Positions 41,162-52,460 of a DNA stretch of 64,000 nucleotides are shown in pieces (position 1 is the first letter of the stretch; every line of letters starts with the position of its first letter). The position numbers and the translations under genes were made by a program. The stretch is from Diploptera punctata (Eukaryota > Arthropoda > Insecta > Blattodea > Blaberidae), in the NCBI GenBank assembly GCA_030220185.1, contig JASPKZ010005708.1:363501-427500 (forward strand), written 5' to 3'. The notes below the pieces were generated by a model. It was not told where the DNA came from and searched no databases. It was given only the letters and a program-made list of their open reading frames with translations.

Positions 41162-41871
41162 TGAAACGCCGTACGTTGCAGACCTAAAAAAAAAAAGAAA
41201 AAACTTACATAGGGCCACTTATTATATTCCTCAGCCATGTAACCAGTTCTTGAACGCTTTGAGTCTAAAGACACTGAAATATAAATACTCCATTACACTT
41301 CAATGGATTACATTTATATTTAACTTCGTGTACTAACTTGAAAGAGTACCAACAACTGGAAATAACAATTTATTAAGATATGTAGAGGTTTCATAAAATG
41401 ATAATGTAATATTTCATTATTCTGCGCCCCCTCAAATTGGTACTCAGGTCCTTGGCTCAACTTTGGAGCTACCCTAGTATCTACAGGGTGATTCACGAAT
41501 CATGTTTCGCCTTACTGTATGCAAACAATTGAAGTTAGCATGAATTGGATTGCACAATCTTGTGAATGGTTTAATATTCTTTATGCGGTAGCCTTTTCAG
41601 ATTTTTTATTTATTAATTTCAGTGATACCACACTCATCAACATTTTAAAAAATAGAACACACTTATTTTATTGTAATAGATTTGAATATATTCATTGTGT
41701 AGTTTAAAGTCCATTTTGAGTTCCTCACTTTATTTTTATGGTTGCTAATGTTGTAATGACTACTCACTGGGTCTGTACATTAGTGGTAAGCGACACTAAT
41801 ATCCTAGGGCAAGTTAAATAAGCCTGTAAACAGACTTTTGTAAGTACAGTGTGCAAGATTTGGACGGCACA

Positions 41872-42031
41872 CTAAGGGTGGAATTCATGAAACCATCTTT
41901 ACGCAAAGAGCGACTCTTCCCCCCTCTCTATGACGTAGAGAGCATTCATCAAACCGGTTTTATGAATATTCTCTAAGTCATAGAGAGGGGGGAAATGTCG
42001 CTCTTTGCGTAAAGATTGTTTCATGAATTCC
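41872..42031. mobile_element. Palindromic MITE, arms about 70 bp
   Basis: Ends GGGTGGAATTCATGAAACCA against GGGCGGAATTCATGAAACAA when read inward, flanked by TA. The arms contain ACGCAAAGAGCGAC and CCCCCCTCTCTATGAC. The centre is GCATTCATCAAACCGGTTTT. A TA duplication suggests a Tc1/mariner-type mover. Confidence 0.8.
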
Positions 42032-42586
42032 GCCCTACAATATGGTATTATTACCCGTTTAAGGAGTAAGTGCAGTTGTTGACGGAGGGCACTGCAGTCG
42101 TGTTTATGCAGGAATAGAACACGTGACACTGCTATCTATGAGTACAGAGGGGAATGGGACGTGGGATGTTGACAGTATACACTGCCTTATGTGACGTCAC
42201 GTGTAGCAACAAACAGAGCTTCGTAATTCTTCCGCCTGCAAAGATATTTTGAATGACTAATAGCAGCAGTAGCAAGTATAAACTTTTTACACATCTATAT
42301 TTAGTTAAACCAGGCCTGTTAATAAGTGCTCACTAGGTGTGAAAATACCTCCTATTCAATCCTAAGTCGGATAGGCTGTCAAGTTAAGATACTGCTACTC
42401 ACTTGTCAGTTGTGTTGTTTGACTGGGTGTTTACCTCTATACGGGTAGGAGGGGATCGCCTTTTCACAGCAAGTGAGAACTTATGAACGTCCCTGAGTTA
42501 ACCAATAGATATAGGGATCCTGTTCAAACGGCAATGTATTTCTTTGGCAAGAGCATTTCTAACAAATAAAATAAATGTACTCTCCA

Positions 42587-42917
42587 TCCATCCATAGTAA
42601 TTCTGCCCGAGGGCAGTCCTTCACTGCAATCATAGCATTTTTCGTGCTATGCTTGCAGCTTTACTAGGGAATTGTAGGTGTGGTAGCTTCCCGTTGCTTT
42701 CCACACCGGTGAAGGATGATGATGATGATAATGATAAGGGTGATGATGATGGACATATGATTTCGGGGACCGTTTGAGCCTTAAAGTTTTCCTGGCATTT
42801 GTCTTACAGGTGTGGAAAAACTCCGATAAAACCCTCACCCAGAAAAACTGCTCCGACCGAGGATCGAACCCGGGCCCGCTGCGTGACAAGGCAACACGCT
42901 ACCTCGAGACCACAGCA
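42587..42917 (-). mobile_element. SINE family A copy inside the composite element
   Basis: Same family as 33607-33937; B box GGGTTCGATCCTC; a run of GATGATGAT within the body. Confidence 0.9.
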
Positions 42918-43019
42918 GTTGCTTGTATTTTATTACATGTCTGCACAATGAACTTTATCCTAAAGCTGGTTGTTTCCATGCAATGAGACGAAACATGATT
43001 CATGAATCACTCTGTATGT

Positions 43020-44015
43020 TGTGGTGCGTCATGGTTAATTGTTAATTTTTTAATGGATGATTTCAGAGCTAGAGCGTCGCTCTTCGGATATTGGGCGTTC
43101 CATGTTTTGTCAAGAAAGCTCCAGCTTGAGATTTAAACCTACCTATGACACAGAGATTGGTGACACAGTAACTAACGTAATAACACGGGGAGAAAGAAAA
43201 TATTAACGACTAATGGAAATTGCAGTACTAGTTTGCCGATGACTGTACAGTAAATTTGAACATGAAATTTGCAAAATATTTAATATGCAAAAGTGAACTT
43301 TGTTTCTGTGAGCAATATTACAACTGAATGATCTCATTTGATTCTCAAACACCACCACTCAGTCTGTTGTCTTAATTATACTTATGAAGATCGCTCTTTA
43401 ATAGGCCTACATAAAAAATTAAAGTTAGCCATTCACTTTCATACTACATACGAGTGTTATTTAAAATTAAAATATAAAATTATGGAATATTATAAATGTA
43501 GAGTTTTATTTACTCTTCAAAACAAGCTTAATGTCAAATTGAAATAATTTTATTTAACCGAAAATGTTATTTAGGCCTAGATTTATTTTTTGAGCTTTCC
43601 TTTATGAAAAGCCTAATGCTGTTTTCAGTATTTATGTTGTTACAGTCGAACGTTATTAAAAGTTGTTCCTCCTTAAATTATGGTTTATACTATTCTCTAC
43701 TCAAGATGCTCAACTAAAATGTAGAGCTAAACACATTTAATAATTATTAACTAACTTTTAATATTTCTTTATGTTTATATAATAAACTTATCCAAGTAAT
43801 GTCTGTTAAGTGACAAAGTACATTTGACAATAGAAAACAATGAAAAGGTTAGATAATATAGAGAGAAATAATCAAATTTTGAATTTGTACAATAGTTATA
43901 AAACAAATTAGAACTAAGTATAGTTAAAAAAGAATTTCTGAATAAAAGGAAAAATCAAGGTCAATTGTTTCTTATTCTTAACATTCAGTAAATAATTGTT
44001 ACTTTATTCATCTCC
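43020..44015. other. AT-rich intronic sequence
   Basis: No gene; two TAGGCCTA octamers at 43402-43409 and 43572-43579. Confidence 0.5.
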
Positions 44016-44026
44016 ATTTTTAGTTA

Positions 44027-44341
44027 TGTCCACCGCTGTGGTCTCGAGATAGCGTGCTGCCTTGGCACGCAGCGGGCCCGGGTTCAATCCCCTGTCGGGG
44101 CAGTTTTTCTGGGTGAGGTTTTTATCGGGTTTTTCCTCAGCTGTAAGACAAATGTCAGGAAAACTTTAAGGCCTAAACTGTTCCCAAAATCATATGGCCA
44201 TCATCATCATCCTTCACCGGTGTGGAAAGTAACGGAAAGCTACCACAACTACATTTCCCTAGTAAAGCTGCAAGCATAGCATGAAAATACTATGATTGCA
44301 GCGAAGGACCTGCCTTCGGGCAGAATTACTATGGATGATGG
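44027..44341 (+). mobile_element. SINE family A, full length, 11-bp TSD
   Basis: TSD ATTTTTAGTTA is at 44016-44026 and 44342-44352. Head CCGCTGTGGTCTCGAGATAG, B box GGGTTCAATCCCC, end CAGAATTACTATGG. Close to the copy at 33607-33937. Confidence 0.92.
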
Positions 44342-44352
44342 ATTTTTAGTTA

Positions 44353-45286
44353 AGCACTTAAGAGTATAAAGCAAAATTTATATTGAACATGGTGTCTTCA
44401 GAATATATACTGTGGCCAAAGTCTAAAAATACATAAGAATGAATAGGGCCTACATAACTTTTTACGAGAGCTTATTAATATTAAAAATATTAACAATAAA
44501 TCAGAGAGTTGCAGTATTTCTGACGAAGAGATATCTACAATATAAAATCAGCTACGAAATACGAAGTTTTACCTTACGGTAGAGGAAGAAAAGTGCTGTA
44601 AATTATAAAATTGGACTTAAGTTCTGTACTTTTACCCTAATGTTACAGATATGTAGTAAACCTAATACGTATTTGAAAACAAATTATTTGATTTTACTAT
44701 AATTTATAATATACATTATATCTAATGAGATTCTATTGCTTTAGTTTATACTTCATTCCTACTGGTGAATATGGGAGGTAGACTGTAGTTTAAAAATATG
44801 TTATAGGCTTATAGGGTAAAGTTGCCTGGTTTCGTAATAGTTTATTTTTATTTATTTATTTTTTATTGTGACAAAATATGAATACAGGAACGTTGCATGA
44901 ATGAATTATTTTAGGAAATTGGTTTGAATCAAATGCCTACTTAGCTGCTATAGTCTTAATTATTATAGTCCTGATAATAAGTAAAATATGTAATTTTAAT
45001 GTAACTGATTTCCACGCAATGTAAGTAACATGAAAGTGTATTAATATTCTTATGAATGTTCTTCTTACTGTCTACATTCACACAGATACGAGAGGTAGAG
45101 CCATATCATACAAACATTATGTAAAAATTCCTAAATGCGGAAGCTGCTATACATTCTTATCTTTTTATATTGTTAAGACGCATATATCAGTTGGTTCAGT
45201 TATTATTAAAATAAATAATGTTGCGTAACTATTAAATAAACTCTTACCCAAAATATAGAACGTTTCTTCAAGGACAGTCGTGTGTC

Positions 45287-45290
<4 letters not shown>
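44353..45290. other. AT-rich intronic sequence
   Basis: Nothing recognised. Confidence 0.45.
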
Positions 45291-45293
<3 letters not shown>

Positions 45294-45374
<81 letters not shown>

Positions 45375-45377
45375 AGA
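45294..45377. repeat. Compound (TG)n-(AG)n microsatellite
   Basis: About 14 TG units followed by about 25 AG units; open frames across it are compositional artefacts. Confidence 0.95.
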
Positions 45378-45589
45378 GGAGAACTTATTCAACCACATTG
45401 AACATCACGATGGCTTTTGAAGCTTTGTATTGGTTTTCAAAAGGCGAGTAAAGCAATAAAATGGAAAGAAGAAAGCTTATGCCATTTTCTTCTTACTGTC
45501 TACATTCACACAATTCGATACGAGAGGTAGTAACCAAAGAACTACTTTTTAAAACATTTAATTCCCTTAATACGAATTGAAATTTTATC

Positions 45590-45842
45590 ACGCCGTAGCT
45601 TAGTGGTTAAGGCACTGAGCTGCAAGCCGGAGGGTCGAGGGTTCAAGTCCCGTTGGGGTCAGGATTTTTAAACTGAGCCAAACCCTCTGGCGGCACCATA
45701 GCCCTGGGATCGACTCAGCCTCTAACTGAAATGAGTACCAGACGCTTGTTCTGGGGGTAAAGGCGGCCGTCACGCATGGCTGACATAAAGTGCCGATTGT
45801 CTAGAGCCTCCGGGCCTGTTGTGGGATCACTTTACTTTACTT
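45590..45842 (+). mobile_element. tRNA-derived SINE (family G) with CTTTA tail
   Basis: The head GCCGTAGCTTAGTGGTTAAG has a strong A box; GGGTTCAAGTCCC is a strong B box; a GCA triplet sits at the anticodon position. The body CCTCTGGCGGCACCATAGCC leads to an ACTTTACTTTACTT tail. No other copy in the window. Confidence 0.8.
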
Positions 45843-47540
45843 AATAGGCATCTTTACCCTGATTCTGACTAAGAATAAACAATATTGTAGAATATTTGGA
45901 AAAGTAAAAGTCTTGGTAATGTCGGTAATTATGAATTAATACCGAAGTTCATGGCGTAAAATATTTTCATTCTAAAATTTTAGAGCGATTTAAAAATGTA
46001 TTGCTTGATTTTATACTGTTGTGACTTGTCTAAATTCTATTTTTGTTGGCTAAACTTCTGAGGTCTAGTAAAGATACAATACATTGCTCTTAATATAGTT
46101 GGAAACACGTTGTTTGTCCTTGGAAATGTGATTAAGCTAAATTGTAGTTAATGAAGATAACATTCTCATAGGATATTGTTGTTTAGAAGTGAAGGTTGAA
46201 CCACCTGTATACTACAGGTCAGCCAAATTACATGAGTTTAGTTTCTGATGTAGCAATTCACAAAGAGAATGTATGATACGATGTTCGATTACGTTCTTGA
46301 CACAATTTTCTTATAATGTTTACATCGCTTATTGTTTAGCTTTTGTTTTCTCTCGATATTAAGGCACAGTCTTATGAGAAAAATAATATATTAGTATACT
46401 TTGTGTTCAAATTTGAGTGGCTAGTTCCGGCGGTATATCCTAAGGCCATGACTTCACAGCGAGTTTAATAGGCTTCTCTGATATTATAGCCTGTTATTGA
46501 CATTGAGAATGCTGTGTAATTTCATTATCCAGATCCTTTTCATCATAATCACCCTTTTATGCATAATTAAAAATAAATCATTGATCTGCACTAAACATAA
46601 TAGAAACAGCATAAATATCCTAGATGCGATATGCCTTTAGATATTAAACACACTATAAATATAAATAAATAAAATTGCAATAAATTTTAACAGTACAGTA
46701 CACAATTAATATAAATTACCCAGCGAGTTATGCTCTCTTCTATTTATCATAAGTAATGCTACGAGTGATTTCCAAATTATCGATAAATTCACGACTCACG
46801 AAGTGAGGAGTGAATTTATCTAGAGAATTTGGAAATCAAGAGTGGCATTTGTTAGGACTATTTAACGAATAAAATTAAGCTGTTTACTCACAAATCATTG
46901 TTTAACTATAGTTATTTTAAAATATTCATGTATTTAATGTAAACGGCGATGTTTGAAAACAAATCAGAAATGTGAGTTTAAGTTCATTCACTGCTGCTTG
47001 ATCATATTATTTATTGCCAAATAAGATCGCAATATTGTAAGAGTGCACCCAAGTGGAGAAATAATGAAACACATCAAACTATATATCATAATCAACATTA
47101 CGAGTTAATCATTTATTTTTTTTAGTAAATAACTCAATAAAATCAAGGAATCTGTTCACAGAGGAATCTGTTCATTATTTGCTATATTCAATGTATTTGT
47201 TGGAGAAAAATAATGCTTTGACCTGTTCAGAACATTAAAAATGAGGAGCTTTCTTTATCACAAAAGCAGGAGCTGATAAAGAGAAATCGATAAAGAGCGA
47301 GGTGAAACACGACTGTCATTGGTTGTAAAACGACATTCATTGAAACGTAATTGGTCATTGACTAGCATTTGTGGCATGAGTTAGTCTTAATCATTTCTAA
47401 ATTAGCTGGGATCGTTGGATTTTTTTGAAGGCGTAAAAATCATGAATTTGGCATCCTTCGGAAGGGAATTAAAGCTATAGGCCCCGTGTCGTAGATTTAC
47501 AGTAGGAAACATAATCTCGAGTCTAAAATAAGTGGCCTAT
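45843..47540. other. AT-rich sequence flanking the hairpin
   Basis: Apart from the hairpin at 46750-46842, nothing recognised. Confidence 0.4.
46750..46842. repeat. Imperfect hairpin of about 90 bp
   Basis: GAGTGATTTCCAAATT..GATAAATTCAC at left pairs with GTGAATTTATC..AATTTGGAAATCA at right around CGACTCACGAAGTGAG. Function unknown; no TSD seen. Confidence 0.6.
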
Positions 47541-47544
47541 GTGC

Positions 47545-49587
47545 AAAATTTGTGGGCTCTTTCGCTCCAAAATCTGAATTTATCGGCTCATTCACTCCAA
47601 ACTCTGAATTTGTCGGCTCATTCACTCCACACTTAGAATTTGCCGGCTCCTACATTCCAAACTTAGAATTAGCCGACTCCTACACTCCAAACTTTGAATT
47701 AGCCGACTCCTACACTCCAAACTTTGAATTAGCCGATTCCTACACTCCAAACTTAGATTTAGCCGACTCCAAACTTAGAATTAGCCGATTCCTACACTCC
47801 AAACTTAGATTTAGCCGACTCCTACACTTCAAACTTAGATTTAGCCGACTCCTACACTTCAAACTTGGAACTAGCCGATCTCTACATTCCAAACTTAGAA
47901 TAAGCCGATCTCTACATTCCAAACTTAGAATAAGCCGACACCTACATTCCAAACTTAGAATTAGCCGACACCCGACACTCCAAACTTAGAATTAACCGGA
48001 CTCCTACACTCCCAACTTACAATTAGCCGACTCCTACAATCCAAACTTAGAATTAGCCGACCACAAAAAAAAAACGCCTACCACTCCAAACTACCAATTA
48101 GACGACACCTACACTCCAAACTTAGAATTAGCCGACACCTACACTCCAAACTTAGAATTAACCGACTCCTACACTCCAAACTTAGAATTAGCCGACCTCT
48201 ACACTCCAAACTTAGAATTAGCAGACTCCTACACTCCAAACTTAGAATTAGCCGACTCCTACACTCCAAACTTAGAATTAGCCGACACCTACACTCCAAA
48301 CTTAGAATTAGCCGACACCTACACTCCAAACTTAGAATTAACCGACACCTACACTCCAAACTTAGAATTAACCGACACCTACACTCCAAATTTAGAATTA
48401 GCCGACACCTACACTCCAAACTTAGAATTAGCCGACACCTACACTCCAAACTTAGAATTAGCCGATACCTACACTACAATCTTAGAATTAGCCGACTCCT
48501 ACACTCCAAACTTAGAATTAGCCGACACCTACACTCCAAACTTAGAATTAGCCGACTCCTACACTCCAAAATTAGAATTAGCCGACTCCTACACTCCAAA
48601 CTTAGAATTAGCCGACACCTACACTCCAAACTTAGAATTAGCCGACTCCTACACTCCAAACTTAGAATTAGCCGACTCCTACACTCCAAACTTAGAATTA
48701 GGCGACTCCTAAAATCCAAATATAGAATTAGCCGATTCCTACACTCCAAACTCAGAATTAGCCGACTCCTACACTCCAAACTTAGACTTAGCCGACTCCT
48801 ACAGTCAAAACTTAGAATTAGCCGACTCCTACAGTCAAAACTTAGAATTAGCCGACTCCTACACTCCAAACTTAGAATTAGCCGACTCCTACACTCCAAA
48901 CTTAGAATTAGCCGACACCTACACTCCAAACTTAGAATTAGCCGTCTCCTACACTCCAAACTTAGAATTAGCCGACTGCTACACTCCAAACTTAGAATTA
49001 GCCGACTGCTACACTCCAAACTTAGAATTAGCCGACTGCTACACTCCAAACCTAGAATTAGTCGACTGCTACACTCCAAACTTAGAATTAGCCGACTCCT
49101 ATAGTCCAAACTTAGAAATAACCGACTCTTTCACTCCAAACTTAGAATTACCCGACTGCTATACTCCAAACTTAGAATTAACCGACTCTTTCACTCCAAA
49201 CTTAGAATTAGCCGACTCTTTCACTCCAAAGTTAGAAGTAGCCGACTCCTGCACTCCAAACTTAAAATTAACCTACTCTTTCACTCCAAACTTAGAATTA
49301 GCCGACACCTACACTCCAAACTTAGAATTAGCAGACTCTTTCACTCCAAACTTAGAATGAGCCGACTCTTTTACTCCAAAGTTAGAAGTAGCCGACTCCT
49401 ACACTCCAAACTTAGAATTAACTGAGTATTTCACTCCAAACTTAGAATTATCCGACTCCTACACTCCAAACTTAGAATTTGCCGACACCTACACTCCAAA
49501 CTTAGAATTAGCCGACTCCTAAACTCCAAACTTAGAATTAGTCGACTCCTACACTCCAAACTTAGAATTAGCGGACTTCTACACTCC
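47545..49587. repeat. Minisatellite, 30-bp unit, about 68 copies
   Basis: The unit is ACTCCAAACTTAGAATTAGC plus CGACTCCTAC. Units stay exactly in 30-bp register from about 48090 to 49560. The left edge is more diverged (TTCACTCCAAACTCTGAATT), and a shortened unit sits near 47770. Because 30 is divisible by three, long open frames occur on both strands (a repeated decapeptide such as SLECRSRLIL on the minus strand). I take these as consequences of the repeat, not genes. Confidence 0.95.
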
Positions 49588-49624
49588 TCGAATACAGGAA
49601 CTGTGTCGCAATGGTCTGCCCTAT

Positions 49625-49860
49625 ATCAATTAATATATTTGATAATAAACAGATATTGGTAAAAGTAAAGTCTCTAAGAAGAAAACGTGAAAACCATAAA
49701 AAGCACCCCACGCTTTGATAGTAATTGTTTTGTAGATAACTCTAGTTTTATCCTAGATGTGTTGGAGATGATTTTTTTATTGACCACTTTAATTTTATCC
49801 CAAGCGCGTTGGAAATTAAAATTATTTTTCATTTTTTAGTTCGGTTTTCTAATAAGGTGT
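49625..49860. repeat. Duplicated segment, copy 1 (partner 51510-51705)
   Basis: GATATTGGTAAAAGTAAAGT, CTCTAAGAAGAAAA, AAAAAGCACCCCACGCTTT and TTGGAAATTAAAATTATTTT recur in order at 51535-51670. With the tRNA duplication (50560-50950 against 51760-52130) this indicates an old tandem duplication with a spacing of roughly 1.2-1.9 kb. Confidence 0.75.
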
Positions 49861-50094
49861 GGTGTTTTAGTTTTTTAAAATATTATTTATATTGTAGTTT
49901 AATTGATTGTCATAAACCGGAATCCCATGAAAATTTAGTGATTACGATATGTTTAGTGTCTAGGCGCGAATATATTAGTAAATTTCATGGTGATTTTCCG
50001 TTGAGGTATTAGTTCACAATAATATAATGTACGGTTAAAAACTATGATATAGTTACCTTGTAGGTCCGTCTCCTCAACTTAAGTTCTTTTTAAA

Positions 50095-50134
50095 CTCTGT
50101 AGGCCTTTCGTGACTAGTCCCATCATCAGCAGAA
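50095..50134 (-). ncRNA. Hammerhead ribozyme, left arm
   Basis: Mirror of 50225-50264 on the minus strand with the same core, helix I and helix III. Helix II has one mismatch (GTCAC instead of GTCCC). Confidence 0.7.
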
Positions 50135-50224
50135 TGCTTTAGGTCCGTTCTTGTTGACCCTTGTTGAAGCACTCACAACCAAGTCAGTGCTTCAACAAGG
50201 GTCAACAAGAACGGACCTAATGCA

Positions 50225-50264
50225 TTCTGCTGATGATGGGACTAGTCCCGAAAGGCCTACAGAG
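50225..50264 (+). ncRNA. Hammerhead ribozyme, right arm
   Basis: Helix I TTCTG (50225-50229) with CAGAG (50260-50264); CTGATGA (50230-50236); helix II GGGA/TCCC around CTAG (50238-50249); GAAA (50250-50253); palindromic helix III AGGCCT (50253-50258); cleavage-site A50259. All conserved core positions are present. Helix III has no loop, so a hairpin cannot form and a two-molecule (dimeric) fold is implied. Confidence 0.8.
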
Positions 50265-50592
50265 TTTTAAAAGAACTTAAGTTGAGGAGACGGACCTACA
50301 AGGTAACTATATCATAGTTTTTAACCGTACATTATATTACTGTAGGCGCGAATATAATTATATTTTTTAAAATTATTATTATCTAACATTATTATAATAT
50401 TTTTGAATATTTTAATATAGATATGTAGTTACAGTTAATCGTATCCTTCTCATATTTTTTTTTGGATAAATTACAATGTGGTAAGTTTACAAAATTTTCA
50501 TTAATATTTTACAGAAAAGATAAAAATGTAAATATCTTTAAATTTGATACTATTGTAGTATGAGCTAAAAGTAATACTCTTCTTAAAAAATA

Positions 50593-50682
50593 CCTCCGGG
50601 ACGGATTTGAACCAGCGACCTATGGATTACTGAAATTACATACTACTACAGTCCACCGCTCTATCAGCTGAGCTACCAGAGG
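50593..50682 (-). tRNA. tRNA-Tyr (GTA) gene with 18-nt intron, slightly decayed
   Basis: Acceptor CCTCTGG/CCGGAGG (7 bp with one G-T), D stem GCTC/GAGC, anticodon stem GTGGA/TCCAT, loop CTGTAG-A with anticodon GTA. An 18-nt intron follows position 37, as in insect tRNA-Tyr. The T stem GCTGG/CCGTC has one mismatch. TTTTTT follows 2 nt downstream on the minus strand. The mismatch and a non-A discriminator suggest it may be non-functional. Confidence 0.65.
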
Positions 50683-50749
50683 ATATAATATTAATTTCTT
50701 ACAACGATGGACTAAAAAGTCCATACGTCCGCAACCTATTATACCGGTC

Positions 50750-50950
50750 TTTATTTTTTTATGTCCTGATGATCTTGGCCAGAATCTTAGAAAAAATTAT
50801 GAAATTATTGTATTGTCATTGGTCCTTTACAAGTATAGAAAGTTTCAAGTCGATACAATGTTTTTAGGTGGGTGAAAATCATGTTGAAAGATTCCGTTAC
50901 ATAGATAGACAGGTACAGGTCAAGCTAATATAAAGCGTGTAAAAAGATTT
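50750..50950. repeat. Repeat segment related to 51955-52460
   Basis: AAGTTTCAAGTCGATACAAT, GTGGGTGAAAATC and AAGCTAATATAAAGCGT match the three-unit tandem at 51955-52460. Confidence 0.7.
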
Positions 50951-51389
50951 ACTCTCCACGAGATACTATAGATCAATTACCGTGCCTAAGGCCGTATATT
51001 AATTCGATGGTGTTATGCATGGACCGGCTATGTGCCATTTTGTAAGTTTCGAGAAAAAATACGTTTAAAGTTTAGGTTAATCTTCAGTATTTATTGTAGC
51101 GTCAAACTAACAATTCTGGATATTATAAGTTATTTTCCTTGTTTGACAGTTATGCATCAACAATCTAAGAGAGGGAACATTTGGCGTTTAGTTGCATGAT
51201 GCAAAATTTATATTAGTATTTATGAAGATCTGGTTTCGTGCCCTTTTGTTGCAAAACACACAATCTATTATAGGACTGATGGCGTTTACATTTTCTTTAA
51301 TAATAATAAGCCTATAATTATAGATTGGGCGCTAAAAGTGTGCCACTGCAAGAGATGACATCAAAATATCATTTTAAATAAATAATAGT

Positions 51390-51705
51390 TTTAAAAAACT
51401 AAAACAACACGCTTTATTAGAAAACCGATCGAAAAAAAGTGAAAAATAATTTTAATTTCCAACATGCTTGGGATAAATAATTGTACCATCAAAAGGGTGG
51501 GGTGCTCTTTATCAATTAATATATTTGATAATAAACAGATATTGGTAAAAGTAAAGTCTCTAAGAAGAAAATGTAAAAATCGTAAAAAGCACCCCACGCT
51601 TTTGATAGTAAAATTATTTATCCCAAGCGTGTTGGAAATTAAAATTATTTTTCATTTTTTTAGTTCGGTTTTCTAATAAAGCGTGTTGTTTTAGTTTTTT
51701 TTAAA
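51390..51705. mobile_element. Inverted-repeat element with arms about 90-110 bp
   Basis: Left arm AAACTAAAACAACACGCTTT..CAACATGCTTGGGATAAATA is inverted at 51598-51702. The centre holds TTAATATATTTGATAATAAAC. Its right arm and centre are also present at 49625-49860, so the inverted copy arose in one of the duplicates. Confidence 0.7.
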
Positions 51706-51831
51706 CTGTTATTTATTTTTTATTTTTTAGTTTTAATATTTTACAGAATAAGATAAAAAATGTAAATATCTTTAAATTCGATTCTATTGTAGTATGAGCT
51801 GAAAGTAACACTCTTCTAAAAAAAAGACCTC

Positions 51832-51912
51832 ACAGCCGGATTTCATCCAGCGACCTATGGATTACAGAAATTATATACCACTAGAGTGTACCGCTCTACC
51901 AACTGAGCTCTT
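51832..51912 (-). pseudogene. tRNA-Tyr pseudogene
   Basis: Diverged duplicate of 50593-50682. AGCTCAGTTGGTAGAGCGGT and ATCCATAGGTCGCTGG are recognisable, but the 5' acceptor strand is missing, the anticodon region reads CTCTAG, and the T loop is altered (GGATGAAATCC). Confidence 0.8.
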
Positions 51913-51954
51913 ACAACGATTGACTAAAAAGTCGACAAGTCCACAACTTATACC

Positions 51955-52460
51955 AGTTTTCATTTTTTTGATTTTCTGATGATTCTGGCCAGGATTCTAA
52001 AACAAAATATGAAATTATTGTATTGTCACCAGTCCTTTAATAGTACACAAAGTTTCGAGTCGATATAATGTTTCTAAGTGGGTGAAAATCGTGTTCAAAA
52101 ATTCCGTTTCATAGATACAAAGACACCTTTTTATTTTCTGATGATTCTGGCCAGGATTTTAGAAAACAAATATGAAATTATTATATTGTCACGGGTCCTT
52201 TACACATATACAAAGTTTCAAGTCGATCCAATGTTTGTAAGTGGGTGAAAATAGTGTTCAAAAATTCCGTTACATAGATACAAAGACACTTTTTTTTATT
52301 TTCTGATGATTCTCGCCATGATTTTAGAAACAAATATGAAATTATTATATTGCCACGGGTCTTTTACAAGTATGCAAAGTTTCAAGTCGATCCAATGTGA
52401 TTAAGTGGGTGAAAATCGCGTTAAAAGATTCAGTTACATAGGTATAGGTCAAGCTAATAT
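51955..52460. repeat. Three tandem units of about 165 bp
   Basis: Each unit runs TTTTCTGATGATTCT(GG/CG)CCA, then TATGAAATTATTATATTG, AAAGTTTCAAGTCGATCCAA and TAGATACAAAGACAC. Starts are near 51955, 52126 and 52291. The last unit ends with the AGGTCAAGCTAATATAAAGC seen at 50950. The CTGATGA words here lack the rest of a hammerhead. Confidence 0.8.

Larger units (their letters stand above)
41484..43014. mobile_element. Composite TIR element (mariner-type ends) with nested MITE and SINE
   Basis: TA target duplications are at 41482-41483 and 43015-43016. The left end CAGGGTGATTCACGAATCAT and the right end (inward CAGAGTGATTCATGAATCAT) are inverted repeats that continue with GTTTCG. The interior has no transposase but includes sequence shared with 25725-26200. 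A MITE (41872-42031) and a SINE-A (42587-42917) were added later. Confidence 0.85.
49975..50342. mobile_element. Hammerhead-bearing palindromic element, 14-bp TSD
   Basis: TAGGCGCGAATATA occurs at 49961-49974 and 50343-50356, a likely 14-bp TSD. Within, arms 50020-50172 and 50186-50339 are near-perfect inverted copies around CACAACCAAGTC. Each arm has a hammerhead core, followed outward by a donor-like CAAGGTAACT. There is no open frame. The layout matches 53588-53939 and the PLE palindrome at 1544-1746. Confidence 0.85.

Noticed and set aside
41899..42129. 76-codon frame on the minus strand
   Set aside because: It overlaps the arms of a palindromic MITE and a dispersed non-coding repeat; no domain.
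45165..45398. Open frame rich in Ser-Leu and Thr-His
   Set aside because: Produced by the TG/AG microsatellite.
47552..49109. Long open frames of repeated decapeptides
   Set aside because: They follow from a 30-bp unit without stops; present on both strands and therefore not good evidence for a protein.
51955..52330. CTGATGA words in the tandem units, possible hammerheads
   Set aside because: No paired helix II followed by GAAA and no UH cleavage site; also true of CTGATGA at 57180 and CTGACGA at 18985 and 44517.
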